A program made the position numbers and the translations under genes. 56,896 nucleotides of DNA. Origin: SG8-30 sp964406445 (GTDB taxonomy: Bacteria; Pseudomonadota; Gammaproteobacteria; Steroidobacterales; Steroidobacteraceae). Positions 45,570 to 54,461 of the stretch are shown one piece after another (the first letter of the stretch is position 1; each line of letters opens with the position of its first letter). The notes beneath the pieces were generated by a model, which was given only the letters and a program-made list of their open reading frames with translations, made no database searches and was not told the DNA's origin. Where the stretch lies: contig CAYORU010000023.1 in NCBI GenBank assembly GCA_964406445.1, positions 1 to 56,896 of the forward strand. The letters are read 5' to 3'.

Positions 45570-45883
45570 TGTGCATCGGGATCCCCATGCAGGTCGTGGA
45601 GCCGGCCGGGCCGGGCACGGGCTGGTGCGAGCGCCGCGGCGAGCGGCACCTGATCGACCTGCGCCTCGTGGACGGCGTGGGGCCCGGCGCCTGGGTGCTG
45701 GTGTTCCAGCACGCCGCCCGCGAGATCCTCGACGACGTGCGCGCCCGGGACATCTCGAGCGCAATCGAGGGGCTGGAGGCGGCGCTCGCGGGCAGCGGCG
45801 ACTTCGAGCGGCATTTCGCCGACCTGGTCGATCGCAGGCCTGAACTTCCGGAACACCTGAAGAGGGAGCTGAAAAGTGCCTGA
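45569..45883 (+). CDS. hupF: HypC/HupF family hydrogenase chaperone
   Basis: 104 residues. Starts MCIGIPMQV, with the N-terminal Cys of HypC proteins. It is longer than ordinary HypC (about 75-90) and sits between hyaD and hupG, the position of HupF. HupF is a paralogue that stabilises the large subunit when hydrogenase is made in oxygen. No other HypC is encoded here. Confidence 0.93.
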   Translation: MCIGIPMQVVEPAGPGTGWCERRGERHLIDLRLVDGVGPGAWVLVFQHAAREILDDVRARDISSAIEGLEAALAGSGDFERHFADLVDRRPELPEHLKRELKSA

Positions 45884-46334
45884 GTCCGCCAACCCGCGCC
45901 ACCCGCTGCTCGGGCGCCTCGTGCGCGACTGCGGCGTGCCGGAAGTCGACGCCGCAGGCATCGACGCCTTCCTGGCGACGCCCGGCGACGCCGTGCTGTT
46001 CTTCTCGGAGAACCCGCTGCAGTACCCGGAGTCGGCGGACGTCGCCGTGGTCCTGCCGGAGCTGCTCGGCGCGTTCCCGGGCCGGCTGCGCGCCGCGCTG
46101 GTCGCCCGCGCGAGCGAGCGCGAGCTGCAGAAGCGCTTCGGCTTCGCGCGCTGGCCGGCGCTCGTCTTCCTGCGCGACGGCGACTACGTCGGCGCGATCA
46201 CCGGCATCCACGACTGGGACGTCTACCTCGAGAAAGTCGAGTCCCTGCTCGCCGCTCCCACGCGCCGCGAGGCGGCCGCGGAGGCAGCCCGGGCCAACCG
46301 TGCGGCCACGACCGCACAGGAGGAGCGCGCATGA
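45876..46334 (+). CDS. hupG: Hydrogenase accessory protein HyaE/HupG
   Basis: 152 residues. Thioredoxin-like fold without the CxxC motif (FFSENPLQYPESADVAVVLPEL, then RWPALVFLRDGDYVGAI), which is the HyaE/HupG pattern. It is a chaperone for the Tat-targeted small subunit. GTG start overlapping hupF by 8 bases. An Ala/Glu/Arg-rich tail follows. Confidence 0.9.
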   Translation: MPESANPRHPLLGRLVRDCGVPEVDAAGIDAFLATPGDAVLFFSENPLQYPESADVAVVLPELLGAFPGRLRAALVARASERELQKRFGFARWPALVFLRDGDYVGAITGIHDWDVYLEKVESLLAAPTRREAAAEAARANRAATTAQEERA

Positions 46335-47191
46335 AGCCTTTCCCGATTCCCGTCGTGGCCGTGGGGCCGGGCAGCCAGGAAAGCGGCGAGGAGGAGCTGT
46401 CCTACCTCGAGCTGCCTCGCGAAATGAGCACCTTCAGCATGCCCTCGCTGCCGGATCCGGAGGCTGCGCGCGACCTGCTCGAGGCGCGCGGCGCGGTGCG
46501 CTGGCTGCTGAATGCCGCGCAGGCGTGGACGCCCGGCGCGGCCAACGCCGTCTTCGACGCCGGCGTGCTCGACGCGGGCAACCGCGAGTTGCTCGACCAG
46601 GTCCTCGGCGAGGGGGAGGTCTCGATCATCGTCGGACCCGCCGGCTCGCCCGAGGTCCTGGCGCAGGAATCGGTCTTCACCGGGGTCTGGCGGGTCCGCG
46701 AGGTCGGCCCGGACGGCAGCCTGCGGCGCGATCTCATCGAGGTCGGGCCGGCGCCGGACGTGGCGCTCACGGTGGCGCGCGCCGCGGCGGCGCCGGTGCC
46801 GCCCAGTCTCGAGATGCCGGCGGACGCCTTCAGCGCCCCGCCGGTGCTGCAGGAGGTCGCACACCGGGCGACGACGCGAAGCCCCGGCGACCCGGCGCAC
46901 GTGATCAACCTCTCGCTGTTGCCGATGTCGCCCTCGGACGGCGAGGTGCTCGGGCGGGCGCTGGCCGCCGGGCCCGTCCGGATCCTCTCGCGCGGCTACG
47001 GCAGCTGCCAGATCACCAGCACCACGGTGCGCGACACCTGGTGGGTGCAGTACGTCAACGGCTACGGCAAGGTGATGGTCGACTCGATCGAGATCACCGA
47101 CATGCCGGAGGTGGCGCTCGCCTCAGCCGAGGACATCGCGGAGTCCGCGCGACGGCTAGGCGAGGCGCTCGAATGGCTAGAGAAGGGTTGA
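46331..47191 (+). CDS. hupH: Hydrogenase expression/formation protein HyaF/HupH
   Basis: 286 residues. ATGA overlap with hupG. Family marks: MSTFSMPSLP near residue 32, then LSRGYGSCQITSTTVRDTWWVQYVN in the C-terminal half. Required for small-subunit maturation in related systems; the biochemical role is not settled. Confidence 0.93.
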   Translation: MKPFPIPVVAVGPGSQESGEEELSYLELPREMSTFSMPSLPDPEAARDLLEARGAVRWLLNAAQAWTPGAANAVFDAGVLDAGNRELLDQVLGEGEVSIIVGPAGSPEVLAQESVFTGVWRVREVGPDGSLRRDLIEVGPAPDVALTVARAAAAPVPPSLEMPADAFSAPPVLQEVAHRATTRSPGDPAHVINLSLLPMSPSDGEVLGRALAAGPVRILSRGYGSCQITSTTVRDTWWVQYVNGYGKVMVDSIEITDMPEVALASAEDIAESARRLGEALEWLEKG

Positions 47192-47427
47192 GGCTCCAGG
47201 AGATGGAGGGAGGACGCTTCGAGGGCTCCTTCGGCGGCGATGCCGCGCGCATCGCGGACGACACGCGCCTCGAGTGCAAGATCTGCTGGTACGTCTACGA
47301 CCCGGCGGTCGGCGACCCGGTCTGGCAGGTTGCGCCCGGCACGCCGTTCACGGCGCTGCCGGAGCACTGGAAGTGCCCGGTCTGCGACGGCGCCGCCGAC
47401 CAGTTCATGGTGATCGACGGTGGCTGA
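47173..47427 (+). CDS. hupI: Rubredoxin (HupI type)
   Basis: 84 residues from the ATG at 47173. An alternative ATG at 47203 gives 74 residues starting MEGGRFEGSF, closer to typical HupI, but AGGAG then touches the start codon. Iron ligands are two CxxC pairs: CKIC and CPVC, in LECKICWYVYDP and HWKCPVCDG. Hydrogenase-linked rubredoxins serve small-subunit cluster assembly under oxygen. Overlaps hupH and hupJ. Confidence 0.93.
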   Translation: MAREGLRLQEMEGGRFEGSFGGDAARIADDTRLECKICWYVYDPAVGDPVWQVAPGTPFTALPEHWKCPVCDGAADQFMVIDGG

Positions 47428-47920
47428 AGCCGCGGACCTCGCCGCGGCGGCCGCCCGCCTCGAGGCGACCTTCGAGGCGATCCGCACAGGGCGCATGCAG
47501 GACGTGCCGATCCTGAACGCGGCGCTTAGGGTCGAGGCGGTCGGCCTGCGGTCGTGGAATGGCTGCGTGCTCGGCGCGCTGGTCACCCCCTGGTTCATCA
47601 ACCTCGTCGTCCTTCCGGGCGACGGCGCCTGGCGTGCGCTCCGCCCGACGGAGTCCACCTGGTACGGATTCCCGTCAGGACGCTTCCAGTTCATCGCGGC
47701 CGAGGAGCCGGGCATCGGCGAGTTCCACGCCTGCTCGCTGCTCTCGCCGGTGCTGGAGTTCGCCGACCACGAGACAGCCCGCGAGACCGCCCGCGTGGCG
47801 GTCGAGTCCCTCTTCGATCCGACGCTGCTCGGCGAGGCGCCGCCGCGACCGGCGGGGGACGAGCCCGCATCCGCGAGCCGGCGGGACTTCCTGCGAGGCG
47901 CCTCCGGCCAGCGCTCATGA
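47420..47920 (+). CDS. hupJ: [NiFe]-hydrogenase assembly chaperone HybE/HupJ
   Basis: 166 residues with a GTG start. The HybE domain is marked by PILNAALRVEAVG, LGALVTPWFINLV and YGFPSGRFQFIAAEEPGIGEFHACSL. Near its C-terminus it carries SRRDFLRG, which looks like a twin-arginine signal motif but at the wrong end of the protein. It is expected to proof-read export of the hydrogenase. ATGA overlap with hupK. Confidence 0.92.
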   Translation: MAEAADLAAAAARLEATFEAIRTGRMQDVPILNAALRVEAVGLRSWNGCVLGALVTPWFINLVVLPGDGAWRALRPTESTWYGFPSGRFQFIAAEEPGIGEFHACSLLSPVLEFADHETARETARVAVESLFDPTLLGEAPPRPAGDEPASASRRDFLRGASGQRS

Positions 47921-49017
47921 ACCTCGAGGGACGGGTCCGGGTCTCGGCACGCTACGGCGCCGGCCGGCTCGCGGGCGCGACCGTGGTCGACGATCGTCCG
48001 CTCGTGGCCGACTGCCTGCTCGCCGGACGCACGCCGGAGGAAGCGCTGCGCCTCATCCCGAACGTGTTCTCGATCTGCGGCCGCTCGCAGGCCATCGTGG
48101 CCGAGGCGGCGCTCGAAGCCGCTGCCGGCGAAACGGCCGGACGCGCGATCCAGGACCGGCGGCGCCGCGAGCTGTGCGGCGAGACCGCGGCCGAGCACGC
48201 CTTCCGCCTGCTGCTCGACTGGCCCAACATCACCGGCGGCCGCGGCGAGCCGGAGCTGCTCTCCCGCCTGCGCTCGCTGCTGCTTTCCGCGCCGGAGTCC
48301 GGCGCCGCCTGGGGCGCCGCGCGCGACGCGGTGATCGCCGTGATCGAGACGCGGATGCTGGGGCACGCCCTCGATCCGTGGCTCGAGCAGTTCTCCGCCG
48401 CGGAGTGGCTCGCCTGGGGCGAGCGGGGCGGCACCGCCACGGCCGCCGTGCTGGGCGCACTCGCCTCGCTGCCCGCCTGGCCTTGCCAGGAAACGCCGCC
48501 GCTCACCCAGCCGTCGCGGCCTCGCTTCCTAGAGGACATCGGCCGGCGCGCGCTCACCGAGCCCGGCTTCTGCAGCGCACCGGTGCTCGACGGCGAGCCC
48601 GCCGAGTGCGGACCGCTCGCCCGCCTGCAGGCCCACGCCGCGGTGCGCGACCTGGCGCGCCGCGACCGGATCGCGGCCCGCGCGTTCGCACGGCTGGCCG
48701 AGTTCGCGCTGCTCCTGCGCGACGACTCGGTGGCCGGCTGGCTGGACTCGGCCGCGCTCGGCGGCGGCACGGGCGTGGCGGCGGCCGAGATGGCGCGCGG
48801 GGTGCTCGTGCACGCGGTCGCCCTGGAGAACGGCCGGATCGCCCGCTACGCGATCGTCGCGCCGACCGAGTGGAACTTCCATCCGCGCGGCGCGCTGGTC
48901 GCGGAACTCGCCGGCCGGCCGGTGCGCTCCGCGGAGGAGGCGCGCCGCGCGATGCACTACGCGGCGGCGACGCTCGACCCTTGCGTCGCGCTCGAGGTGG
49001 AGCTCGCCGATGCATGA
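47917..49017 (+). CDS. hupK: HupK, large-subunit-like accessory protein
   Basis: 366 residues. A degenerate relative of the hydrogenase large subunit. The N-terminal metal motif is reduced to NVFSICGRSQ and the C-terminal one to LDPCVALEVELADA, which lacks the second Cys and the His cleavage site. It probably serves as a scaffold during NiFe cofactor assembly. Overlaps hupJ and hypA. Confidence 0.9.
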   Translation: MNLEGRVRVSARYGAGRLAGATVVDDRPLVADCLLAGRTPEEALRLIPNVFSICGRSQAIVAEAALEAAAGETAGRAIQDRRRRELCGETAAEHAFRLLLDWPNITGGRGEPELLSRLRSLLLSAPESGAAWGAARDAVIAVIETRMLGHALDPWLEQFSAAEWLAWGERGGTATAAVLGALASLPAWPCQETPPLTQPSRPRFLEDIGRRALTEPGFCSAPVLDGEPAECGPLARLQAHAAVRDLARRDRIAARAFARLAEFALLLRDDSVAGWLDSAALGGGTGVAAAEMARGVLVHAVALENGRIARYAIVAPTEWNFHPRGALVAELAGRPVRSAEEARRAMHYAAATLDPCVALEVELADA

Positions 49018-49354
49018 GATGTCGCTCGCCGAGAGCGTCCTGCAGATCGTCGAGGACACCGCCCGGCAGCACGGCGGGACGCGCGTCACGTCGGTCCGCA
49101 TCGAGGTCGGCCGGCTGGCGGGCGTGGAACTCGAGGCGCTGCGCTTCTGTTTCGACGCGGCGAGCCGCGAGACCCTGGCCGAGGGCGCGACGCTCGCGAT
49201 CGACCAGCCGGAGGGCCGCGCCTGGTGCATGCCCTGCGGCGGAAGTGTTACGGTGGGAAGCCTCGCCGACCCTTGCCCCGACTGCGGCAGCCACCAGCTG
49301 CAGGTCACGGGCGGCACGGAGCTCCGGGTCCGCGACATCGAGATGATGAGCTGA
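49010..49354 (+). CDS. hypA: Hydrogenase nickel incorporation protein HypA
   Basis: 114 residues. Starts MHEMSLAESV, with His2 as a nickel ligand. The zinc site is two cysteine pairs: WCMPC and CPDC. Delivers nickel to the large subunit with HypB. Overlaps hupK by 8 bases. Confidence 0.95.
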   Translation: MHEMSLAESVLQIVEDTARQHGGTRVTSVRIEVGRLAGVELEALRFCFDAASRETLAEGATLAIDQPEGRAWCMPCGGSVTVGSLADPCPDCGSHQLQVTGGTELRVRDIEMMS

Positions 49355-49364
49355 GGGAACGGCC

Positions 49365-50198
49365 ATGTGCACGACTTGCGGCTGCGGCACGGATCACGTC
49401 CACATCGACGGCGTCGGGCAGGCGCTCGCGCGCGGCACGCGCGCGCCGCTCGCCGGGGTCGAGCAGTTCGTGCCGCTGGCGCCGGCGCCGGTGAGCGCGG
49501 TCGAGGCCGGCATCGGCGCCGCAGGGGTGCACGCGCACGGCACCCCCGCGGCGCGCATCGTCCAGGTCGAGCGCGACCTGCTCGCCGCGAACGACAGCTG
49601 GGCCGCGAGAAACCGCGAGCGCCTCGCGGCGGCGGGGACGCTGTGCCTCAACCTCGTCTCGAGCCCGGGGTCCGGCAAGACCTCGCTGCTCGTGCGCACC
49701 GTCAGCGCGCTGTCGGGCCGGCGCCCGGTCGCGGTGATCGAGGGCGACCAGCAGACCTCGAACGACGCGGACCGGATCCGCGCGACGGGCGTCGCGGCCG
49801 TGCAGGTCAACACCGGCAAGGGCTGCCACCTCGAGGCGCCGATGGTCTCCCGCGCGCTGGACCGGCTGCCGGCGATGCAAGGCGGCGTGCTGTTCATCGA
49901 GAACGTCGGCAACCTGGTCTGCCCGGCGCTGTTCGACCTCGGCGAAGCGGCCAAGGTCGCGATCCTCTCGGTCACCGAGGGCGAGGACAAGCCGCTCAAG
50001 TACCCGGACATGTTCCGCGCCTCGCGGCTGATGCTCGTCAACAAGATCGACCTGCTGCCGCACCTCGACTTCGACGTCGCGGCCTGCGAGGAGAACGCGC
50101 GCAAGGTCAATCCCCGGATCGAGATCCTGCGCGTCTCGGCGCGCACGGGCGAGGGCTTCGACGCCTGGCTGGCGTGGATCGCGCGCGCCGCCGGCTGA
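49365..50198 (+). CDS. hypB: Hydrogenase nickel incorporation GTPase HypB
   Basis: 277 residues. The N-terminal nickel site MCTTCGCGTDH is followed by a short linker with few histidines, not the His-rich nickel-storage type. GTPase motifs are SSPGSGKTSLL, EGDQQTSNDADR and NKIDLLPH. Ten bases after hypA; overlaps hypF by 25. Confidence 0.96.
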   Translation: MCTTCGCGTDHVHIDGVGQALARGTRAPLAGVEQFVPLAPAPVSAVEAGIGAAGVHAHGTPAARIVQVERDLLAANDSWAARNRERLAAAGTLCLNLVSSPGSGKTSLLVRTVSALSGRRPVAVIEGDQQTSNDADRIRATGVAAVQVNTGKGCHLEAPMVSRALDRLPAMQGGVLFIENVGNLVCPALFDLGEAAKVAILSVTEGEDKPLKYPDMFRASRLMLVNKIDLLPHLDFDVAACEENARKVNPRIEILRVSARTGEGFDAWLAWIARAAG

Positions 50199-52501
50199 GG
50201 GTCCGCGGCCAGGTGCAGGGCGTCGGGTTCAGGCCCTTCGCCTTCCGCATCGCGACCGACCTCGGCCTCGCCGGTTTCGTCGGCAACGACGGCCACGGCG
50301 TGTTCCTCGAGATCGAGGGCGCGCCTTCCGCGCTCGACTCGTTCGCGAGCCGCCTCGCGGCGGAGGCGCCGCGCCTGGCGCGGATCGTCGCGGTGGAGAC
50401 CGAGGACCTCGCGCCGACCGGCGGCGACGAGCCCTTCGCCATCGTCGCGAGCGAGAGCCGCGGACGCGGCGCGCACGTCACGCCCGACACCGCCGTCTGC
50501 CCGGACTGCCTCGCCGAGCTGTTCGACCCGGCCGACCGTCGCTGGCGCTACCCGTTCATCAACTGCACCCACTGCGGGCCGCGCTACACCATCACCCGCG
50601 CCCTGCCCTACGACCGGCCGAACACCAGCATGGCGGCGTTCACGCAGTGCCCGGCCTGCCTCGCCGAGTACCGCGATCCCCTGCATCGCCGCTTCCACGC
50701 CCAGCCGAACGCCTGCCCGGCCTGCGGGCCGTCGCTCGCGCTCGTCGCGCGTGACGGCGCGCGCCTGCCGGCCGAGGACCCGGTCGCTGGCACGCTCGAG
50801 CTCATCCGCAGCGGCGGGATCGTCGCCATCAAGGGACTCGGCGGCTTCCACCTGGTCTGCGACGCCGCGCGGCCGGACGCCGTGCGCCGCCTGCGCGAGC
50901 GCAAGGCGCGCGAGGAGAAGCCCTTCGCGCTGATGGTGGCGAACGCCGCCTCCGCGTTGCGCCACGCCCGGCTCGAGCCGGCCGAACGCGAGGCGCTCGA
51001 GTCCCCCGAGCGGCCGATCGTGCTGCTGACGAAGACGGACGTCGCGGCCGACGCCCCCGAAGGGGTCGCGCCCGGGCTCGCGCTGCTCGGCGTGATGCTG
51101 CCCTACACGCCGCTGCACTACCTGCTGTTCCACGAGGCCGCGGGCCGGCCTGCCGGCACGGGCTGGCTGGGGGCGCCGCAGCAACTCACCCTCGTCTGCA
51201 CCTCGGCGAACCCGAGCGGCGAGCCGCTCGTCATCGGCAACGACGAGGCGCTGCGGCGGCTCGGCGGCATCGCGGACGCGCTGCTCCTGCACGACCGCGA
51301 CATCCTCGTCCGCTGCGACGACACCGTCGCGCACGTCCGCGCCGGCAGGCTTCGCTTCATCCGCCGCGCGCGCGGCCAGACGCCGCGCCCCATTCCGCTG
51401 GCCCGCGCCGGCCCGCCGGTGCTCGCGCTCGGCGGCTACCTGAAGAACACGGTCTGCGTCACGCGCGGCGGCGAGGCCGTCGTCTCGCAGCACGTCGGTG
51501 ATCTCGACAACCGGCCGACCTGCCGCGCGCTCGAGGAGACCGCGCTGCACCTGCTCGACGTCCTCGACGTCGTGCCCGCGGTCATCGCCTGCGACCTGCA
51601 CCCGGACTTCGAGAGCACCCGCCTCGCCGCGGCGCTGGCCGCCGAACGCGGGCTGCCTCTGGTGCGCGTGCAGCACCACCACGCGCACGTCGCGGCGGTG
51701 ATGGCCGAGCATCGCCTCGAGGGGCCCGTGCTCGGCCTCGCGCTGGACGGCGTCGGGCTCGGCGAGGACGGCGAGGCCTGGGGCGGCGAGCTGCTGCAGG
51801 TCGACGCGGCCGGCTACCGTCGCCTCGGGCACCTGCGACCGATCGCGCTGCCCGGCGGCGACCGCGCGGCGCGCGAGCCCTGGCGCATGGCGGGGGCGGC
51901 CCTGCACGACCTCGGCCGCGGCGACGAGATCGAGCGGCGCTACGCGAACGCGGCCGCACGCGCGGTGCGGACGATGCTCGATCGCGATCTGCGCTGCCCG
52001 CGCACCACCAGCATGGGCCGCTGGTTCGACGCCGCCGCCGGACTGCTCGGGCTCAAGGAAGTGATGCGGTTCGAGGGACAGGCGGCGATGCTGCTCGAGG
52101 GCCTCGCCACCGCCCACGGACCGGTCGAGCCGATGCAGGGCGGCTGGCGCCTCGACGGCACGACGCTCGACCTCCTCCCGCTGGTCGGCCGGCTGGCCGA
52201 CACGGGCGACGCGGCCGCGGGCGCGGCGTTGTTTCACTGCACGCTCGCCGCCGCGCTCGCCGACTGGGTGGCCGCCGCGGCGGCCCGGGAGGGCCTCGGG
52301 CAGGTGGCGCTCTGCGGCGGCTGCTTCATGAACCGACTGCTGGCCGCCGACGTCGAGTCGCGCCTCGTCGCCGCAGGCCTCTCCGTCTACGAGGCCTGCG
52401 AGCTGCCGCCGAACGACGGCGGCATCTCGGCCGGCCAGGCCTGGGTCGCGCTGCTGTCCGGCGGCGATGTGCCCGGCTATCGTCCCGCGGACAAGGTGTA
52501 G
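50174..52501 (+). CDS. hypF: Carbamoyltransferase HypF
   Basis: 775 residues. Makes the cyanide-ligand precursor from carbamoyl phosphate. Order: acylphosphatase domain (RGQVQGVGFRPFAFRIA, 11-27); two zinc fingers (CPDC...CTHC and CPAC...CPAC); YrdC-like domain; Kae1/HypF domain with VQHHHAHVAAVMAEH and CGGCFMNRLL. GTG start chosen from the family N-terminus. It is the last gene of the locus: hypC, hypD and hypE, which usually follow, are absent. Its end overlaps the convergent barrel gene by 25 bases. Confidence 0.95.
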   Translation: MDRARRRLRVRGQVQGVGFRPFAFRIATDLGLAGFVGNDGHGVFLEIEGAPSALDSFASRLAAEAPRLARIVAVETEDLAPTGGDEPFAIVASESRGRGAHVTPDTAVCPDCLAELFDPADRRWRYPFINCTHCGPRYTITRALPYDRPNTSMAAFTQCPACLAEYRDPLHRRFHAQPNACPACGPSLALVARDGARLPAEDPVAGTLELIRSGGIVAIKGLGGFHLVCDAARPDAVRRLRERKAREEKPFALMVANAASALRHARLEPAEREALESPERPIVLLTKTDVAADAPEGVAPGLALLGVMLPYTPLHYLLFHEAAGRPAGTGWLGAPQQLTLVCTSANPSGEPLVIGNDEALRRLGGIADALLLHDRDILVRCDDTVAHVRAGRLRFIRRARGQTPRPIPLARAGPPVLALGGYLKNTVCVTRGGEAVVSQHVGDLDNRPTCRALEETALHLLDVLDVVPAVIACDLHPDFESTRLAAALAAERGLPLVRVQHHHAHVAAVMAEHRLEGPVLGLALDGVGLGEDGEAWGGELLQVDAAGYRRLGHLRPIALPGGDRAAREPWRMAGAALHDLGRGDEIERRYANAAARAVRTMLDRDLRCPRTTSMGRWFDAAAGLLGLKEVMRFEGQAAMLLEGLATAHGPVEPMQGGWRLDGTTLDLLPLVGRLADTGDAAAGAALFHCTLAAALADWVAAAAAREGLGQVALCGGCFMNRLLAADVESRLVAAGLSVYEACELPPNDGGISAGQAWVALLSGGDVPGYRPADKV

Positions 52502-53724
52502 CGCAGGCCGAGCTGCAGACTGCGCTCGAGCGCCGCGGGAGCCTCGCCGAGCCGGGAGCGCCAGTTGAACTCGCTGTCTACCACGAGCCACTCCACGCTG
52601 AGCGCGAGCGGCTCGGTGGCCTGCCAGGTCCAGGCCACGGACCAGGCATCGCCGCGCTCGCGTCCCAGCGCGATGGGAAAGCTGGTTCGCACGTGATCGA
52701 GGCTGAAGGCGTCGACCCGACCGGAGAGACGGTGCCTTCCCAGCTGCTGCGAGACCAGCAGGAAGGCCGAGTCGAACGTCCAGCGGTCATGCGCGGCCGG
52801 CCCGACGTCCGTCACGCCATTCAGCCATTGCGACACGATCGTCGTCCGTGCCCCGGTTTCGTAGCGCGCGCCGACGGCCAGAAATCGGGTGTCCCAGGCG
52901 TATTCGACGATGGACGGCTCGAACGCGGCCGGGTCGCCACGATTGTCGTACCAGAGCGCGCGCAGCTCGAGCCGGTCCGCATGGCGCAGGAAGCCGTGGA
53001 CGTAGTATCCGGGCCGGCCGTCGATCTCCTCGAACAGCACCCGCTGCTCGGGCCCGGAGACGGGCAGCGTCCCGGTGCGGCCGAACAGCGGGGTCTGCCG
53101 GTCGTGCAGCGCCCAGCCGCGCGTCGCGACGATGATGCCCGCCGGATCGTTCCAGCCGTACAGTGCCGCGCCGACGCCCCAGTCGAGCCCGGAGCCGACG
53201 GCCAGGCCGCTGCGCTCCAGCCGGTACTCGACGCCGATGGTGCGCAGTTCCTCGCCGACCCAGGTGTTGAGCGCCGAGCTGCTCGTGAGATAGGGATTCG
53301 TCCATCCGGCGGCGCGGTGCTCGAGCGATATCGGCGGATAGAACGCCCCGATCCGAAGCCGGGAGCGCCACGCCGACTGCGGCACGGGCCGCCACTCGAC
53401 CAGGGCCTCGGTCAGGTCGATCGGATTGTGTTCGTCCCCGCTCCAGGCCGAGGCGTCGACGCTCGCGTGCCAGGTCTCGCCGAGCACGCCACGCCAGGCG
53501 AGCCGCAGCCGTCCGAACTGCAGGCCATCGGCCTCGTCGTCGTAGCGGAGCTTGCCGAGGCCGCCATCGAGGAAGCTGCGCCGGCCGTCGCTCTCGACCA
53601 GCCGCGCATCGAAAGCGAGATCGAGACGGCCGGCCTCGGCGGCGGCGCGCGGCGCGCCGACGAAGACCAGGGCCAGGACGGCGACGCCGCCGGCAGCGCG
53701 GCGGCCCGGTGGCGACCAGGGCAT
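52477..53724 (-). CDS. Outer-membrane beta-barrel (porin-like) protein
   Basis: 415 residues with a signal peptide (about 1-28). The rest alternates short polar and aromatic strands ending with a final strand LQLGLRYTLSAGR. Acidic loops such as SGDEHNPIDLTE occur between strands. This pattern fits a monomeric outer-membrane barrel, but the family is not recognised and the substrate is unknown. The ATG overlaps the stop of the cupredoxin gene (ATGA), so they are co-translated. Its 3' end runs 25 bases into hypF. Confidence 0.75.
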   Translation of the reverse strand: MPWSPPGRRAAGGVAVLALVFVGAPRAAAEAGRLDLAFDARLVESDGRRSFLDGGLGKLRYDDEADGLQFGRLRLAWRGVLGETWHASVDASAWSGDEHNPIDLTEALVEWRPVPQSAWRSRLRIGAFYPPISLEHRAAGWTNPYLTSSSALNTWVGEELRTIGVEYRLERSGLAVGSGLDWGVGAALYGWNDPAGIIVATRGWALHDRQTPLFGRTGTLPVSGPEQRVLFEEIDGRPGYYVHGFLRHADRLELRALWYDNRGDPAAFEPSIVEYAWDTRFLAVGARYETGARTTIVSQWLNGVTDVGPAAHDRWTFDSAFLLVSQQLGRHRLSGRVDAFSLDHVRTSFPIALGRERGDAWSVAWTWQATEPLALSVEWLVVDSEFNWRSRLGEAPAALERSLQLGLRYTLSAGR

Positions 53725-54401
53725 CAATAGGCGTCCCAGGTAGCCGGTTTCGCCGCACGCGGCGCCGGGCGCAGCGCGTCGGCCGCGCGCACGACGAGCG
53801 ACGTCGCGGCGGCGTCGCCGATGCGCAGCACGCGCTCGGTCAGCCCGCCGGGCTCGCGCAGGCGCGGATGCCAGATGCGCAGCGTGTACTCGCCGGGCAC
53901 CACGTCCGGTGCGCGCCACACGCCCCGCCCGTCGCTGCGGCCGTAGTGCTGGCCGTCGGTCACCACGACGTAGGCCCGCATCTCGTCGTGGATGTTGCAT
54001 CCGAGCGTGGCGACGCCGGGCTGGTCGAACTGCACGGGTGGGTGCGCCTTGCCCCGATATAGCGGCAGCTGGAACTTGCGGATCGGCGAGAACGAGTAGA
54101 CCTGATGGCTGATCGAGTCGCTGTTCGGAAAGGTGACACGGGAGCCGACCGGGATCACGACGACGTCCGGAACGAAGGTCCGGTCGATCTGGTCGATCAC
54201 CGCCGTCACGGCCGGGGCAGGCTGCCGAGTCGCGTCCTGTGCGCTCAGGGTGACGACCGCGCCCACGAGCGGGCGGCCGTCCGCCTCTTCGACACGCACC
54301 TCGAACGACACGGCCCGGGCCGGGCCGGCGGCCAACAGCAGCCCGAGCACCGCGACGACGGTGGTCCAGCGGTGAGCATTGCGTCCCAGATCCAGTGTCA
54401 C
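53724..54401 (-). CDS. Periplasmic cupredoxin-domain protein (methylamine-utilization-like)
   Basis: 225 residues from the GTG at 54401; an ATG at 54434 would add 11 residues but leave only 27 bases to the divergent gene. Signal peptide about 1-30. A copper-type domain has likely ligands His99 (SISHQVYSF), Cys135, His138 and Met141 (GCNIHDEM). The C-terminal part is a carboxypeptidase-regulatory-like beta domain (GEYTLRIWHPRL). Such proteins are often labelled methylamine utilization protein, but no methylamine dehydrogenase genes are here. Confidence 0.82.
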   Translation of the reverse strand: MTLDLGRNAHRWTTVVAVLGLLLAAGPARAVSFEVRVEEADGRPLVGAVVTLSAQDATRQPAPAVTAVIDQIDRTFVPDVVVIPVGSRVTFPNSDSISHQVYSFSPIRKFQLPLYRGKAHPPVQFDQPGVATLGCNIHDEMRAYVVVTDGQHYGRSDGRGVWRAPDVVPGEYTLRIWHPRLREPGGLTERVLRIGDAAATSLVVRAADALRPAPRAAKPATWDAY

Positions 54402-54428
54402 GTCGTCGCGCCCCGAGTCGGCCCTGTC

Positions 54429-54434
54429 TAGCAT
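54429..54434 (+). promoter_or_regulatory. Possible -10 box for the EAL gene
   Basis: TAGCAT (4 of 6 match) ends 27 bases before the EAL-gene ATG in the short gap shared with the divergent cupredoxin gene. Weak evidence; no -35 box was confirmed. Confidence 0.25.
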
Positions 54435-54461
54435 CTTCGTTCCGGATTTCAGCCAAGCCTC

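Noticed and set aside
49394..52591. A 1065-codon minus-strand frame opposite hypB and hypF
   Set aside because: Same antisense effect; hypB and hypF carry full sets of family motifs on the plus strand.
53724..54401. A methylamine-oxidation role for the cupredoxin
   Set aside because: No methylamine dehydrogenase or mau genes are present; the common database label rests on weak similarity.
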